Positions 26,042-34,835 of a stretch of 64,000 bases of DNA are shown in pieces. How positions within the stretch are numbered: the first letter of the stretch is position 1; every line of letters starts with the position of its first letter. The notes under the pieces were generated by a model. That model searched no databases. It saw only the letters and a program-made list of their open reading frames with translations, and was not told the DNA's origin. The translations under genes were made by a program, and so were the position numbers. The stretch comes from Bacillus sp. CECT 9360 (GTDB lineage Bacteria; Bacillota; Bacilli; Bacillales; DSM-1321): assembly GCF_918741275.1 (NCBI RefSeq), contig NZ_CAKKNA010000005.1, positions 186,001 through 250,000 of the forward strand. The letters are read 5' to 3'.

Positions 26042-27259
26042 TTATGAATGTGAAGATTCTCCTCCGTCTACGTGAAGCACCTGGGCAGTGACAAAGCGTG
26101 AATCATCAGAAGCCAGGTAGACGTATGTTGGCGCAAGTTCAAATGGATGTGCTACCCGTTGCATAGGATTAAAGGCTCCGTAAACGGCAACTTGGTCTTC
26201 TGAGAAACTTGCCGAAATAAGCGGTGTCCAAATCCGGCCAGGTGCGACGGCATTAACGCGGATACCCTTTTTGATGACGTTCTTTGCCAAGGCTCGTGTG
26301 AAACCAACGTTAGCCCCTTTTGTAGCTGTATAGTCAATCATCTGCTTCTCCCCTACATACGTTACAACGGATGAAGTATTAATAATAGAGCTGCCTGGTT
26401 TCATATGAGGAAGTGCTGCTCTTGTTGTGTAAAAGTGAGAATATATGTTTACTTTAAAGGTATCATCGAACTGTTCGTCAGTAATGTCAGTCAATTCCAA
26501 TTGCTGGAATTGGATGCCAACATGGTTACATAGAATATCGAGTTTTCCAAATGCTTGCATAGTGTGTTCTACAATGGCAACACATTGCCGCTTATCCCGC
26601 AAGTCACCTGGCATTAATATACAGCGCCCTCCAAGTTGCTCGATCCTCCTCTTGGTCCGGTTCGCGTCTTCGTGTTCATCTAAATAAGCAATCGCAACGT
26701 CAGCGCCTTCTTTGGCAAACGCAATCGCTGTTGCTGCACCAATACCACTGTCGCCCCCTGTAATAAGTGCAACTTTACCTTTTAGTTTTCCGCTTCCTTT
26801 ATAATTCGGGTTTTCAATAATCGGGCGGGGCACCATGAATCGTTCCAAACCGGGATGGCGGAGCTGGCGCTGTTCAGGCAAGTTAAGCGGGATATCCTCG
26901 TAACGTATAATTCTTCCATAGTTCGGAGTCATCGGATACCCTTTCACCATTTGAGGCTGCAATTGAGACTGCAATTGCTCCACTTGTTGCATATGAGGAG
27001 GCTCCATTTGATCCATTTGTGGCTGCACTTGACCCATTTGGTGCATTTGATACATTTGCTTCACTGGATCCATAGAGTGCATCTGTTTCATTGGATCCAT
27101 ATGATGCATTTGCTCCGTCTGATACATTGGCTCTTGGCCCTGCATATCGTCCATGTCATACATATCATTCATATGGTGCATGTGCTTTGGTTCCATGTCA
27201 TGCATGTGACGTTTTTGTTCCATGTCATGCATGTGATGCTTTTGATAATGATGTTTCAT
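26042..27259 (-). CDS. Short-chain dehydrogenase with Met/His-rich N-terminal extension
   Basis: 405 residues from the ATG at 27259, with AGGAGG 6 bases upstream. The first 110 residues are extremely biased: 24 Met and 15 His, in short repeats such as MHDM, MHHM and DPMKQM. A linker ([18 protein letters not shown]) leads to a full classical SDR domain (residues about 155-400). It has the cofactor motif [14 protein letters not shown], the catalytic Tyr-x3-Lys in YTATKGA, and PGRIWTP. The SDR part resembles Bacillus stress/spore-linked YhxC/YhdF/YdaD-type dehydrogenases. The head could bind soft or transition metals or assemble into a coat; that is inference. Monocistronic. Confidence 0.9.
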   Translation of the reverse strand: MKHHYQKHHMHDMEQKRHMHDMEPKHMHHMNDMYDMDDMQGQEPMYQTEQMHHMDPMKQMHSMDPVKQMYQMHQMGQVQPQMDQMEPPHMQQVEQLQSQLQPQMVKGYPMTPNYGRIIRYEDIPLNLPEQRQLRHPGLERFMVPRPIIENPNYKGSGKLKGKVALITGGDSGIGAATAIAFAKEGADVAIAYLDEHEDANRTKRRIEQLGGRCILMPGDLRDKRQCVAIVEHTMQAFGKLDILCNHVGIQFQQLELTDITDEQFDDTFKVNIYSHFYTTRAALPHMKPGSSIINTSSVVTYVGEKQMIDYTATKGANVGFTRALAKNVIKKGIRVNAVAPGRIWTPLISASFSEDQVAVYGAFNPMQRVAHPFELAPTYVYLASDDSRFVTAQVLHVDGGESSHS

Positions 27260-27458
27260 GAGAATCCTCCTACACATTCAGTTTTCTTTTTATCTTTTTA
27301 CGGTATGTTTCAAGAGCGGGCGCAGTGCCTGGTCCAGAAAAAGATGCCTACATAATTCCTTTTGTTGGAATATCATCCCGATTGTCTACGGTACTTGCTC
27401 CATGCTGATAGGCCTTGAATAAGGTGAAGGGTAGGAAAAAAAGAAGGAGGCTACCGTT

Positions 27459-27638
27459 TTGCAGTACGAAAAATTCTTTAGATTCAGTCCTGAAGTCCGG
27501 TTATTGTTAGTCAATCATTCAGATGAAAAAGTAATGATGCTTTATGACAATGACCATACCTGGCCAATGCCATTGATTGGCCCGCGACCGCCATACTATA
27601 CGAATCCGCGTTACGAAAAGAACTTTCCATTAATCTAA
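27459..27638 (+). CDS. Small protein, 59 residues, unknown
   Basis: A TTG start lies 8 bases after a perfect AAGGAGG, and the frame of 59 codons ends in TAA just before a strong terminator. The protein begins MQYEKFFRFSPEV, has a central LLLVNHSDEKVMMLYDN, and ends with a proline/tyrosine-rich tail (PLIGPRPPYYTNPRY). No signal peptide or membrane segment. I do not recognise the family. It is divergent from the Met/His-rich SDR gene, and the two may share regulation. Confidence 0.7.
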   Translation: MQYEKFFRFSPEVRLLLVNHSDEKVMMLYDNDHTWPMPLIGPRPPYYTNPRYEKNFPLI

Positions 27639-27665
27639 TGTAATATGGGAATGTGTTTTCCACAT

Positions 27666-27715
27666 AAAAAAGCCTGTATTTTGATTATTGACTAATCATA
27701 AATACAGGCTTTTTT
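27666..27715. terminator. Bidirectional intrinsic terminator
   Basis: AAAAAGCCTGTATTT...AAATACAGGCTTTTT with an inner TGATTA/TAATCA pairing. It lies between the small rightward gene and the leftward aldehyde dehydrogenase. Confidence 0.92.
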
Positions 27716-27763
27716 CAGGTGGAAGTTTAAAAAATGAACGATTTATTCATTTGTGATACTTAA

Positions 27764-29224
27764 TTAAAACGGGAATTTACGATATTTATGCTGGATCGAA
27801 ACCCATTTAGTCACCGTAAACTCTTCAATAATCCACGGGCTGCCGAATCTTCCCAGGCCGCTTGCTTTATTTCCGCCAAACGGCAGGTTAGGATGGGCAT
27901 TTACCGTCTGGTCGTTCACATGAGTCATCCCCGCATCAATTTGAAGGGCCAGTTCCTCCCCTTTTACGAGGTCGCTTGTAAAGATTGCAGAAGCTAACCC
28001 ATAGTCGGTATCATTCGCAATATCAATCGCTTCTTCATCTGTTTCTGCTTTAATAATCGTTGCGATTGGGGCAAAAACTTCCGTTTGTGCAAGTTTACTA
28101 GAATTCTTCACATCGATAAATACATACGGAGTTAGAACATTGCCGATACGTTCTCCTTCTAACGCAACCTTTTCCCCATCACGAATGGCTTCCTCGGCTA
28201 CGTTTACTGCTTTTTCAAGCTGGCGCTCATTTACAAGAGGGCCAATCACCGTTTTCGGATCTCTCGGGTCTCCGTATGGGAGTGCCTTTACTCTCTCGAC
28301 AAATTTCTGAACAAATTCATCGTATTTATCTTGATGGACGATTATCCGATTTGTAATCATGCAGATTTGACCTTGGTGAAGGAACTTGCCGAAGACTGCA
28401 GCATCGACAGCTCGGTCTACATCAGCATCTGACAAGATGACGAACGGTCCATTTCCGCCAAGCTCGAGTGCGACACGCTTCAAGTTTTCGCCTGCAATCT
28501 TACCGATGTGTCTTCCGACCGGTGTCGACCCAGTGAAACTAATTAATCCCGGAACCGGATTCGTTAACATCTCGTCTCCAATTTCTTGTAGGTCAGTTAG
28601 AATCATATTGAATACGCCTTTTGGAAGTCCTGCTTCTTCAAAAGCTTTCGCAATCATCGATCCTCCTGAAAGTCCTACTTGGATATCCGGCTTATGAACA
28701 ACACTGTTCCCTAGAGCAATAGCGGGTGCAATCGTCCTCATCGATAAATTCATCGGAAAGTTGAAAGGTGAAATCGAAGAAATAACCCCTAGTGGAAGGC
28801 GATGTACATGGTTTACCTTCCCTTCTACAATAGAAGGAACTTCTCTCACTTGATATAATTCGTCGGCGATAATAATAGCTTCTTCTAATTCATCAATCGA
28901 CACCTGAACTTCAGTATGGCCTTTTATGATTGTTCCGCCCGTCTCGCGAACAACCACATCAACAATCGCTTCACGATTGTCTTTTAAGTAATCGGCTGCT
29001 TTTCTAAGTACTGCTTTTCTTTCTTCAGCAGAGGATTTCGCCCACTGTTTTTGTGCCTGTTTGGCCGTTTCAAATGTTTCTTCCAGCTGCTTTGTTGTAG
29101 CTAATCGTACCGTATTTATAACTGAATTATCATAAGGGTTTAAGATATCATAGGTACGTTCACTTAACCCTTCAGTCCATTCACCATTGATAAAGCTTTT
29201 GTTTAAGTCTTCATAACGCTGCAT
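27764..29224 (-). CDS. yfmT: Aldehyde dehydrogenase, YfmT-like (copy 2)
   Basis: 486 residues, with GAGGAG before the ATG. All dehydrogenase motifs are present: SPFNFP, FTGSTPVGR, ELGGNGPF, the catalytic Cys in GQICM, and EVFAPI. Long stretches are identical to copy 1 at 15513-16973. It lies 44 bases behind a chemoreceptor gene in the same direction. That is the same pairing as yfmS/yfmT in B. subtilis, where YfmT is described as an aromatic aldehyde (vanillin-type) dehydrogenase. The context links aldehyde oxidation to chemotactic sensing; the substrate here is not shown. Confidence 0.92.
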   Translation of the reverse strand: MQRYEDLNKSFINGEWTEGLSERTYDILNPYDNSVINTVRLATTKQLEETFETAKQAQKQWAKSSAEERKAVLRKAADYLKDNREAIVDVVVRETGGTIIKGHTEVQVSIDELEEAIIIADELYQVREVPSIVEGKVNHVHRLPLGVISSISPFNFPMNLSMRTIAPAIALGNSVVHKPDIQVGLSGGSMIAKAFEEAGLPKGVFNMILTDLQEIGDEMLTNPVPGLISFTGSTPVGRHIGKIAGENLKRVALELGGNGPFVILSDADVDRAVDAAVFGKFLHQGQICMITNRIIVHQDKYDEFVQKFVERVKALPYGDPRDPKTVIGPLVNERQLEKAVNVAEEAIRDGEKVALEGERIGNVLTPYVFIDVKNSSKLAQTEVFAPIATIIKAETDEEAIDIANDTDYGLASAIFTSDLVKGEELALQIDAGMTHVNDQTVNAHPNLPFGGNKASGLGRFGSPWIIEEFTVTKWVSIQHKYRKFPF

Positions 29225-29268
29225 ATGTAATTCTCCTCTAAGATATACTCGTTTAGCACGGTATTAAT

Positions 29269-30147
29269 TTATTGAATTTCACCTTTAACTATTTTCTCTG
29301 CATATTCGGCCAAGGAATTGGCGTTACTGCTAATTTCCTGCATGGTTGCCGCCAGTTGTTCCGTAGCTGCGGACTGGTTTTCCGACTCTGAATTAATAAC
29401 AGAAATCGAGTTGTGCAGGTTAGATATAAGGCCATCGATTTTTGAAACGGTATCTCTAATCGTGTCAGTATGATCCTTAGAGTTTCCGGCCATTTTTCGA
29501 ATTTCCTGAGCCACGACCGAAAATCCTTTGCCATGCTCCCCTGCCCGTGCAGCTTCTATAGAAGCGTTTAAGCCCAATATTTGCGAATGATCAGAAACTT
29601 CTCTAACCATCTTGGCTACTTGTTCAATTTCCTGGACACTTTTTAAAACATTATTAGATTGATCCGAAATTTGGTGCATATTTCCCGCTAAATTTGTATT
29701 GGATCCGGCCAATTCCTGAATCGTGGCGCTAACCTGTTCAACTGCTACGGATAATTTTGTCGCAATATCGAAAAGGTTATTATATTGTTCCATACTGGTT
29801 GCAACACCAACAGCACCAACTACAGCTCCACTCTCATCATGCAGGGGAATCGCACTTGCTATTACCGGAAAACCAAAAACTTCCTTTGGCAAAATGGTTC
29901 TCTGTATTTTTTTGTAATGAGCGGCTTCATACATTCCATCACCGCTTTGAAGAATATACCCGACTGGCAATGCAGGCATTGTGGTTCCTCCAATACCCTT
30001 TAACAGCTTCTCTTTATCCGACACCCCGATATTAAAATCCTGTGGAAAAAGATCCTTAAGAAGGGGTGCAATTTGCACAAAAGCATTAATCAGAGGGTCA
30101 TTCTGCTGTAATCCATCATTCGTTTTTACTGCTACTCCATTTTGCAT
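29269..30147 (-). CDS. yfmS: Soluble chemoreceptor, YfmS-like (copy 2)
   Basis: 293 residues from the ATG at 30147, with AGGTG upstream; the longer frame to 30219 has no ribosome site. It is cytoplasmic, with no membrane segment. The N-terminal sensor half contains [12 protein letters not shown] and [13 protein letters not shown]. The C-terminal MCP signalling hairpin contains [22 protein letters not shown] and the [16 protein letters not shown] methylation-helix-like run. It is transcribed before yfmT-like copy 2, with a sigma-D-like promoter 130-155 bases upstream, so expression should follow motility genes. Confidence 0.92.
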   Translation of the reverse strand: MQNGVAVKTNDGLQQNDPLINAFVQIAPLLKDLFPQDFNIGVSDKEKLLKGIGGTTMPALPVGYILQSGDGMYEAAHYKKIQRTILPKEVFGFPVIASAIPLHDESGAVVGAVGVATSMEQYNNLFDIATKLSVAVEQVSATIQELAGSNTNLAGNMHQISDQSNNVLKSVQEIEQVAKMVREVSDHSQILGLNASIEAARAGEHGKGFSVVAQEIRKMAGNSKDHTDTIRDTVSKIDGLISNLHNSISVINSESENQSAATEQLAATMQEISSNANSLAEYAEKIVKGEIQ

Positions 30148-30275
30148 GTATTCACACCTAACCCTTTCAATAAATTTATTTTGATATATCAATACACCCT
30201 TACATGCGATAGGCATCATGCAAGTATATTAGTAACAAATTCTACAACTATTAGTAGAAAAGGACTATTTTATTT

Positions 30276-30302
30276 ATATCGGATTTTATTGAAATGATTT
30301 TA
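30276..30302 (-). promoter_or_regulatory. Sigma-D-like promoter of yfmS-yfmT copy 2
   Basis: Read leftward: TAAA (30302-30299), exactly 15 bases, TCCGATAT (30283-30276). One mismatch from TAAA-N15-GCCGATAT. Confidence 0.75.
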
Positions 30303-30400
30303 GTATAATTTAATCTAATTTAATATTTTTTCTTACAGAAGAAATTTTAACCATTTTAGCTTGGTCACACTGTTTTCAGTAGAACTTAAATTAAATAAAA

Positions 30401-30431
30401 AGACAGCTTTACTATTAAAGCATAACTGTCT
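30401..30431 (-). terminator. Terminator of the sucrose operon
   Basis: AGACAG / CTGTCT with partly paired interior; read leftward it is followed by TTTTTATTT. Confidence 0.7.
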
Positions 30432-30498
30432 CTTTAAACTAATTAGATTTTTAATTTATTAACGACTGACTCGTATGGACGGCGCGTGAACCTTCTAA

Positions 30499-31473
30499 TT
30501 AGATTGCTTTGTTGATGAGTTTCAGGACTTCTTCTTTAGAAGGAATAGAACTGATTGCACCTTTTCCGGTAGTTGTGAGTGCCCCGCTGGCATTGGCAAA
30601 TTCGAGAATCTCTTTGTGGCCTGTTGCACAAATTTCTACCAGATTGGCTTGGTTTACATGCCGTTCCAACAGCTGATAGAGAAAGCCTCCGATAAAAGCA
30701 TCCCCGGCACCGGTTGTATCCTGAACATTCACAGTGTATCCCTTGGATTGAAATTTCTCTCTCTGTATATATAAATCAGCACCGTCCGCACCTTTTGTAA
30801 GAATGATGACCGCAACATCTCCAACAAACAAAGATTGGATAGCTTCTTCCTGATGGTGGATGTTCGTGATGAATGGCAATTCTTCATCCGATATTTTTAA
30901 AATATGAGTCTTAGGGATAAAAGCGAGAATCGTTTGCCTGCAATTTTCTGGATCTTCCCACAGAGGGAGTCTGACATTTGGGTCAAAGCTGATCAAGCTT
31001 CCTTTTGAGTTAGCCTGTTCGATCGCTTTAACATGCGCATATTTCATAGGACTTTCTACTAAATCAACCGATCCAAAATGCAAAATGTCCCCTACTGTAA
31101 ACCAGTCTCTGTTTATCTCATCTTCAGATAACAAAAGATCGGCAGACGGCTTGCGATAAAAGGAAAAGTCCCGCTCGCCATCATCGCGCAACGAAACAAA
31201 AGCGAGCGCAGTATTCGCTTCTGCTGTCCGGAGGATTTTGTCAGTGCTTACTCCCGTTTCGCTCAATTTTTCTATGAGAAAGTCTCCAAAGGCGTCCTCC
31301 CCGAGTTTCGTAATCATCGTAGCTGTACCGCCAAATTTGGCCACGGCCGCCGCTACATTGGCAGGGGCTCCGCCAGGTGCACGCTCAAATGATGTGACAT
31401 CTTTAAGCGCCTTCCCTTTTTGGAGAGGGATAAAATCGATTAGAACTTCCCCAAGTGAATATAAATGGCTCAT
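30499..31473 (-). CDS. scrK: Fructokinase (PfkB family)
   Basis: 324 residues from the ATG at 31473, behind AGGAGG. The ribokinase/PfkB fold shows GEVLIDFIP, APGGAPANVA and the anion-hole/catalytic motif DTTGAGDAF near residue 250. It phosphorylates the fructose released by ScrB to fructose-6-phosphate. It is the last gene of the sucrose operon, 257 bases behind scrB; that gap holds a repeat array. Confidence 0.92.
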   Translation of the reverse strand: MSHLYSLGEVLIDFIPLQKGKALKDVTSFERAPGGAPANVAAAVAKFGGTATMITKLGEDAFGDFLIEKLSETGVSTDKILRTAEANTALAFVSLRDDGERDFSFYRKPSADLLLSEDEINRDWFTVGDILHFGSVDLVESPMKYAHVKAIEQANSKGSLISFDPNVRLPLWEDPENCRQTILAFIPKTHILKISDEELPFITNIHHQEEAIQSLFVGDVAVIILTKGADGADLYIQREKFQSKGYTVNVQDTTGAGDAFIGGFLYQLLERHVNQANLVEICATGHKEILEFANASGALTTTGKGAISSIPSKEEVLKLINKAI

Positions 31474-31604
31474 TTCAGATGCTCCTCCTTTTGAATTTTT
31501 AAAGTTCATTATTTATTTAGTGGTTAGACGTAATTTTAGTTGTTAAGAGTGGTTTTTGGAGTTTTTTCCAGATCTCAAATCTAAGGATCACTATTGAAGT
31601 TTAT

Positions 31605-31718
31605 TTTCTACTTGATTATCTGTTTCCGTTCGATCATTCGTATTTCTGCTCGATTATTTATTTTTCTGCTCGATTATCCTAGTTTTTGCTCGATCATTTA
31701 TGTTTCTGCTCGATCCAC
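31605..31718. repeat. Six direct ~20-bp repeats, core TTTCTGCTCGATTAT
   Basis: Units start at 31605, 31623, 31643, 31663, 31683 and 31703. Spacing is 18 then 20 bases throughout. The core TTTCTGCTCGATTAT degenerates in the first two units, and 5 variable bases follow. The array ends 13 bases from the scrB stop codon, inside the scrB-scrK gap. Confidence 0.88.
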
Positions 31719-31730
31719 GAAATCCGCAAC

Positions 31731-33200
31731 TTATAGTTCCCATTTTCGAGCGCTGACTGCCACACTTCCCTTTTTTGCATAAAAACGGATCTGTTGACAA
31801 TCCGCATCCGGGAAAATGCGGGAAGTAAAGACTTCTACCCCGTCATTAATAAAAATTTCAACCGATGAAGTGTCCACGAACAGATGAAAAACGAATTTCT
31901 CCGCATCAAGAAGGCATGATCTTGAAGTTCCATACTCCAACCCGAATGCTTCGCCAGACTCGCTTCGGTCAAGAATTACCTTTTTTTCCAAGGCATTATA
32001 TTCAATAACCGTTCGTTTTGATTCACTGGCACGAAACTCTATGCCGAATTCCTCAACATTTAAATCAGAGACTTCACACATTAGTTCGAATCTTGAGCCT
32101 GAGAAGCCATCAAAAGTTTTCACTTCATTTTCGAGACGAGCCTCAAACGCCACCTCTTCTTTTCGAAGTGACTTAAACTCGCTTACCGGCTTCTGAATAA
32201 GGTTTCCGTCCTTGACCGATAATTGTCGGGGCACTGTTAAACAATGTGCCCAGCCATTTTTGTCCGTTGGGTAGTCGATCTCCGGCAATCCCATCCATCC
32301 GATCATGATTCTTCTCCCATCCGGCGCCATCATCGTTTGCGGCGCATAGAAATCGAATCCTCTGTCGAGCTCGCGGAAAGTGCCGTGTTCAAACTTTCTA
32401 TCGGGCAAATTTAATGTCTTTCCTATTATATAGCCTGATTGATAAATATTTTGAAATTCATCACCTGCCGCATGAAGACCTTGTGGAGATAAAACAAAAA
32501 TCCCTTGTCCATCAAGCTCGAAATAGTCGGGACACTCCCACATATAGCCGAAACCACGAAGATTCGTCTCCAGTTCCCCTTCAAACTTCCAGTCTGTTAA
32601 ATTAAGGGAGCTGTATAATACAGCACACCCTGTTTCATCTTCGCGCTGGGCACCGATTACAGCATAAAATCTGTCCCCGTGTTTCCAGACTTTCGGGTCA
32701 CGGAAATGGGCTGTATATCCATTAGGCACTTCCGCAATAACCGGTTGCTCCCATTTCGTTATCTCTTCTTTTTCGTTCATGATAGCCAAAAGCTGATACG
32801 GATGTCTTTCCCAATTTTCATCGCGTGTATTTCCAGTGTAAATCAGATGAAGCTTTTTATCATGTTCAATCGCACTTCCGGAATAAGCTCCGTGGCTGTC
32901 ATAACGCTCTCCCGGCTTAATCCCAATGCCTGCATCTTCCCAATTCACCAGATCTTTCGATTTCATATGGTACCAATATTTCAAGCCGTGCACCGGCCCT
33001 AGCGGGAACCATTGATAGAATAAATGATAATATCCGTTGAAATAAGAAAATCCGTTTGGGTCATTCAGTAAACCTGTACGAGGCTGAATATGAAAAGTTT
33101 GACGCCATGGACACATTTCTACTTGGTGCGTCAATTGTTGGATCACTGCCGGGCTCTCGTCCTCAAGCCGGCGATAACGTTGTTGTCTTGTCCATTCCAT
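31731..33200 (-). CDS. scrB: Sucrose-6-phosphate hydrolase (GH32)
   Basis: 489 residues, with GGAG before the ATG. The GH32 five-bladed propeller shows the nucleophile motif LNDPNG (near residue 46), the transition-state Asp in FRDPK and the acid/base Glu in ECPD, followed by the beta-sandwich ending. It hydrolyses sucrose-6-phosphate to glucose-6-phosphate and fructose in the cytoplasm; no signal peptide. It lies between the sucrose PTS gene and fructokinase, consistent with a PTS-dependent sucrose route. Confidence 0.95.
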   Translation of the reverse strand: MEWTRQQRYRRLEDESPAVIQQLTHQVEMCPWRQTFHIQPRTGLLNDPNGFSYFNGYYHLFYQWFPLGPVHGLKYWYHMKSKDLVNWEDAGIGIKPGERYDSHGAYSGSAIEHDKKLHLIYTGNTRDENWERHPYQLLAIMNEKEEITKWEQPVIAEVPNGYTAHFRDPKVWKHGDRFYAVIGAQREDETGCAVLYSSLNLTDWKFEGELETNLRGFGYMWECPDYFELDGQGIFVLSPQGLHAAGDEFQNIYQSGYIIGKTLNLPDRKFEHGTFRELDRGFDFYAPQTMMAPDGRRIMIGWMGLPEIDYPTDKNGWAHCLTVPRQLSVKDGNLIQKPVSEFKSLRKEEVAFEARLENEVKTFDGFSGSRFELMCEVSDLNVEEFGIEFRASESKRTVIEYNALEKKVILDRSESGEAFGLEYGTSRSCLLDAEKFVFHLFVDTSSVEIFINDGVEVFTSRIFPDADCQQIRFYAKKGSVAVSARKWEL

Positions 33201-33269
33201 ATCTCTTTTGCTCCTTAAATGAAAGGAGGAGAATCCGCTCCTCCGATTCCCCCGCCATTTTTTTTAATA

Positions 33270-34700
33270 TTAACTTACTTTTTGTCTTCTGGCATCACGC
33301 TTACCGAGGATGATTGTTACTAGGAATGCAACCGCAAAGGCAATGGCCATTCCTATAATATAGAAAGTAATCGTGCCAGGTTTAATCGAAATAATCCCCG
33401 GAAGACCGGCAGCCCCTAAAGCGATTGCCTTCACCTTGAACAATGTAACAAATCCGGAACCTACCGCCGCTCCGACAATGGCTCCAATAAAAGGATACTT
33501 CAATTTCAAGTTAACTCCAAACATCGCAGGTTCTGTAATGCCAAGAAGCGCTGAAATCCCCGCTGCGGAAGCCGTTCCCTTTACCTTGGCATCCCTGGTG
33601 AGAAGAAGCACCGCCAGTGTCGCCGCTCCCTGACCTATATTGGACATGGCCGCAATCGGGAATAGAAAAGAGCCTCCCGTTTTAGCGATATCAGCCAGAA
33701 GCTGTGTTTCCACTGCGATAAAGCTGTGGTGCATACCGGTGATAACGATCGGCGCGTAAACCAGTCCAAACAAAGCCCCGCCGACAAAACCAGTCGTATC
33801 ATATAGCCATACAAGACCATCAGTCAAAAGGTTCCCTGCACTCCGGGTAACTGGTCCAACAAACATAAATGTCAGTACCCCTGTAATGAAAATCGCCAAC
33901 AACGGTGTTACTAAGTTATCAAGAAAAGAAGGAACTCTTCTTCTTAAAAAGGTTTCAATCCTGGCAAGGATAAATGAAGAAACTAAAACAGGAAGTACAC
34001 TGCCCTGATAGCCAACCCTCTCAATATCGAAGCCAAAAATACTCCATACCGGCACTTCGCCTTTTGCGACAGCATCCGCATAGCCATAGCCGTTCAGTAA
34101 ATCCGGGTGGACCATCAACATTCCAAGTGCTGCCCCGAGGTAAGGGTTCCCTCCAAATCTTTGCGTCGCCGAAAAGCCAATTAAAATCGGCAAGAAAACG
34201 AATGCGGCATTCGCAAACGTATTAATCAACGCTGCTAAATCCGCGATATTCGGATAGGCTTCAATCAATGATTGCCCTTCTATGAAAAAGTCCTTGGCCG
34301 TCAATAGATTATTCAATCCCATTAGAAGACCGCCGGCAACAATCGCCGGAATAATCGGCACGAAAATATCGGAAAGCATCTTAACGAATCTCTGAAGCGG
34401 GTTCATTTTTTTTGCTCCCGCTTTGCTTACTTCCTTCGTTGACATCTCGGATTGACCTGTCAGCTTGGCGAATTCCTTATAGACCTCGTTTACTGTCCCT
34501 GATCCAAGAATAATTTGATATTGCCCTCCTGTTGAGAAAGTCCCTTTTACTTCGTCCATCTCATCCAGTCTAGCCTGGTCTATCTGATCTTCGTCATGTA
34601 AAACTAAACGTAATCTTGTCGCACAGTGTGCTGCAGCATCAACATTTTCTTTTCCGCCGATAGCCACTAAAATTTCCTGAGCAATGCTGGTATAATTCAT
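33270..34700 (-). CDS. scrA: Sucrose-type PTS transporter, EIIBC component
   Basis: 476 residues. The EIIB domain (residues 1-85) has the phospho-cysteine motif HCATRLRLVL. The EIIC domain (about 110-470) has multiple membrane segments and the conserved ITGMHHSF and GITEPAMFGV. There is no EIIA domain, as in B. subtilis SacP, so phosphate must come from a EIIA elsewhere. It imports and phosphorylates sucrose (trehalose-type relatives exist, but the neighbours scrB and scrK decide for sucrose). It is the first structural gene behind three operators. Confidence 0.93.
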   Translation of the reverse strand: MNYTSIAQEILVAIGGKENVDAAAHCATRLRLVLHDEDQIDQARLDEMDEVKGTFSTGGQYQIILGSGTVNEVYKEFAKLTGQSEMSTKEVSKAGAKKMNPLQRFVKMLSDIFVPIIPAIVAGGLLMGLNNLLTAKDFFIEGQSLIEAYPNIADLAALINTFANAAFVFLPILIGFSATQRFGGNPYLGAALGMLMVHPDLLNGYGYADAVAKGEVPVWSIFGFDIERVGYQGSVLPVLVSSFILARIETFLRRRVPSFLDNLVTPLLAIFITGVLTFMFVGPVTRSAGNLLTDGLVWLYDTTGFVGGALFGLVYAPIVITGMHHSFIAVETQLLADIAKTGGSFLFPIAAMSNIGQGAATLAVLLLTRDAKVKGTASAAGISALLGITEPAMFGVNLKLKYPFIGAIVGAAVGSGFVTLFKVKAIALGAAGLPGIISIKPGTITFYIIGMAIAFAVAFLVTIILGKRDARRQKVS

Positions 34701-34734
34701 CTGATTCTCTCCCTCATTCTTTATATTAGATAAT

Positions 34735-34821
34735 TGGAACCGGTTCCATTTTCATTTAAAAAAAACTCTGTTTTACGGAACCGGTTCCATTTAATGAGAA
34801 AAAACATTGGAACCGGTTTCA
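34735..34821 (-). promoter_or_regulatory. Three operators for the LacI-type sucrose regulator
   Basis: Palindromes TGGAACCGGTTCCA at 34735-34748, cGGAACCGGTTCCA at 34776-34789 and TGGAACCGGTTTCA at 34808-34821, between scrR and scrA. The centres are 41 and 32 bases apart, near four and three helical turns. They also loosely fit a CcpA cre pattern. Confidence 0.88.
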
Positions 34822-34835
34822 AATAGATTATAAGA

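Larger units (their letters stand above)
30148..30498. other. Intergenic region
   Basis: 351 bases with the sigma-D-like promoter, the scrK terminator, and otherwise AT-rich DNA without an ORF. Confidence 0.5.

Noticed and set aside
26855-27355. Rightward His/Leu-rich ORF of 166 codons
   Set aside because: It is the antisense of the Met/His codon repeats in the SDR head; its start has no ribosome site and the SDR frame is clearly coding.
31594-31782. Rightward frame rich in SARLFIFLLD-like text
   Set aside because: It is a translation of the second repeat array and the antisense end of scrB; no ribosome site.
33221-33245. GGAGGA...TCCTCC hairpin between scrA and scrB as a terminator
   Set aside because: No T run follows and scrB needs the same transcript; it more likely comes from the purine-rich ribosome-site region.
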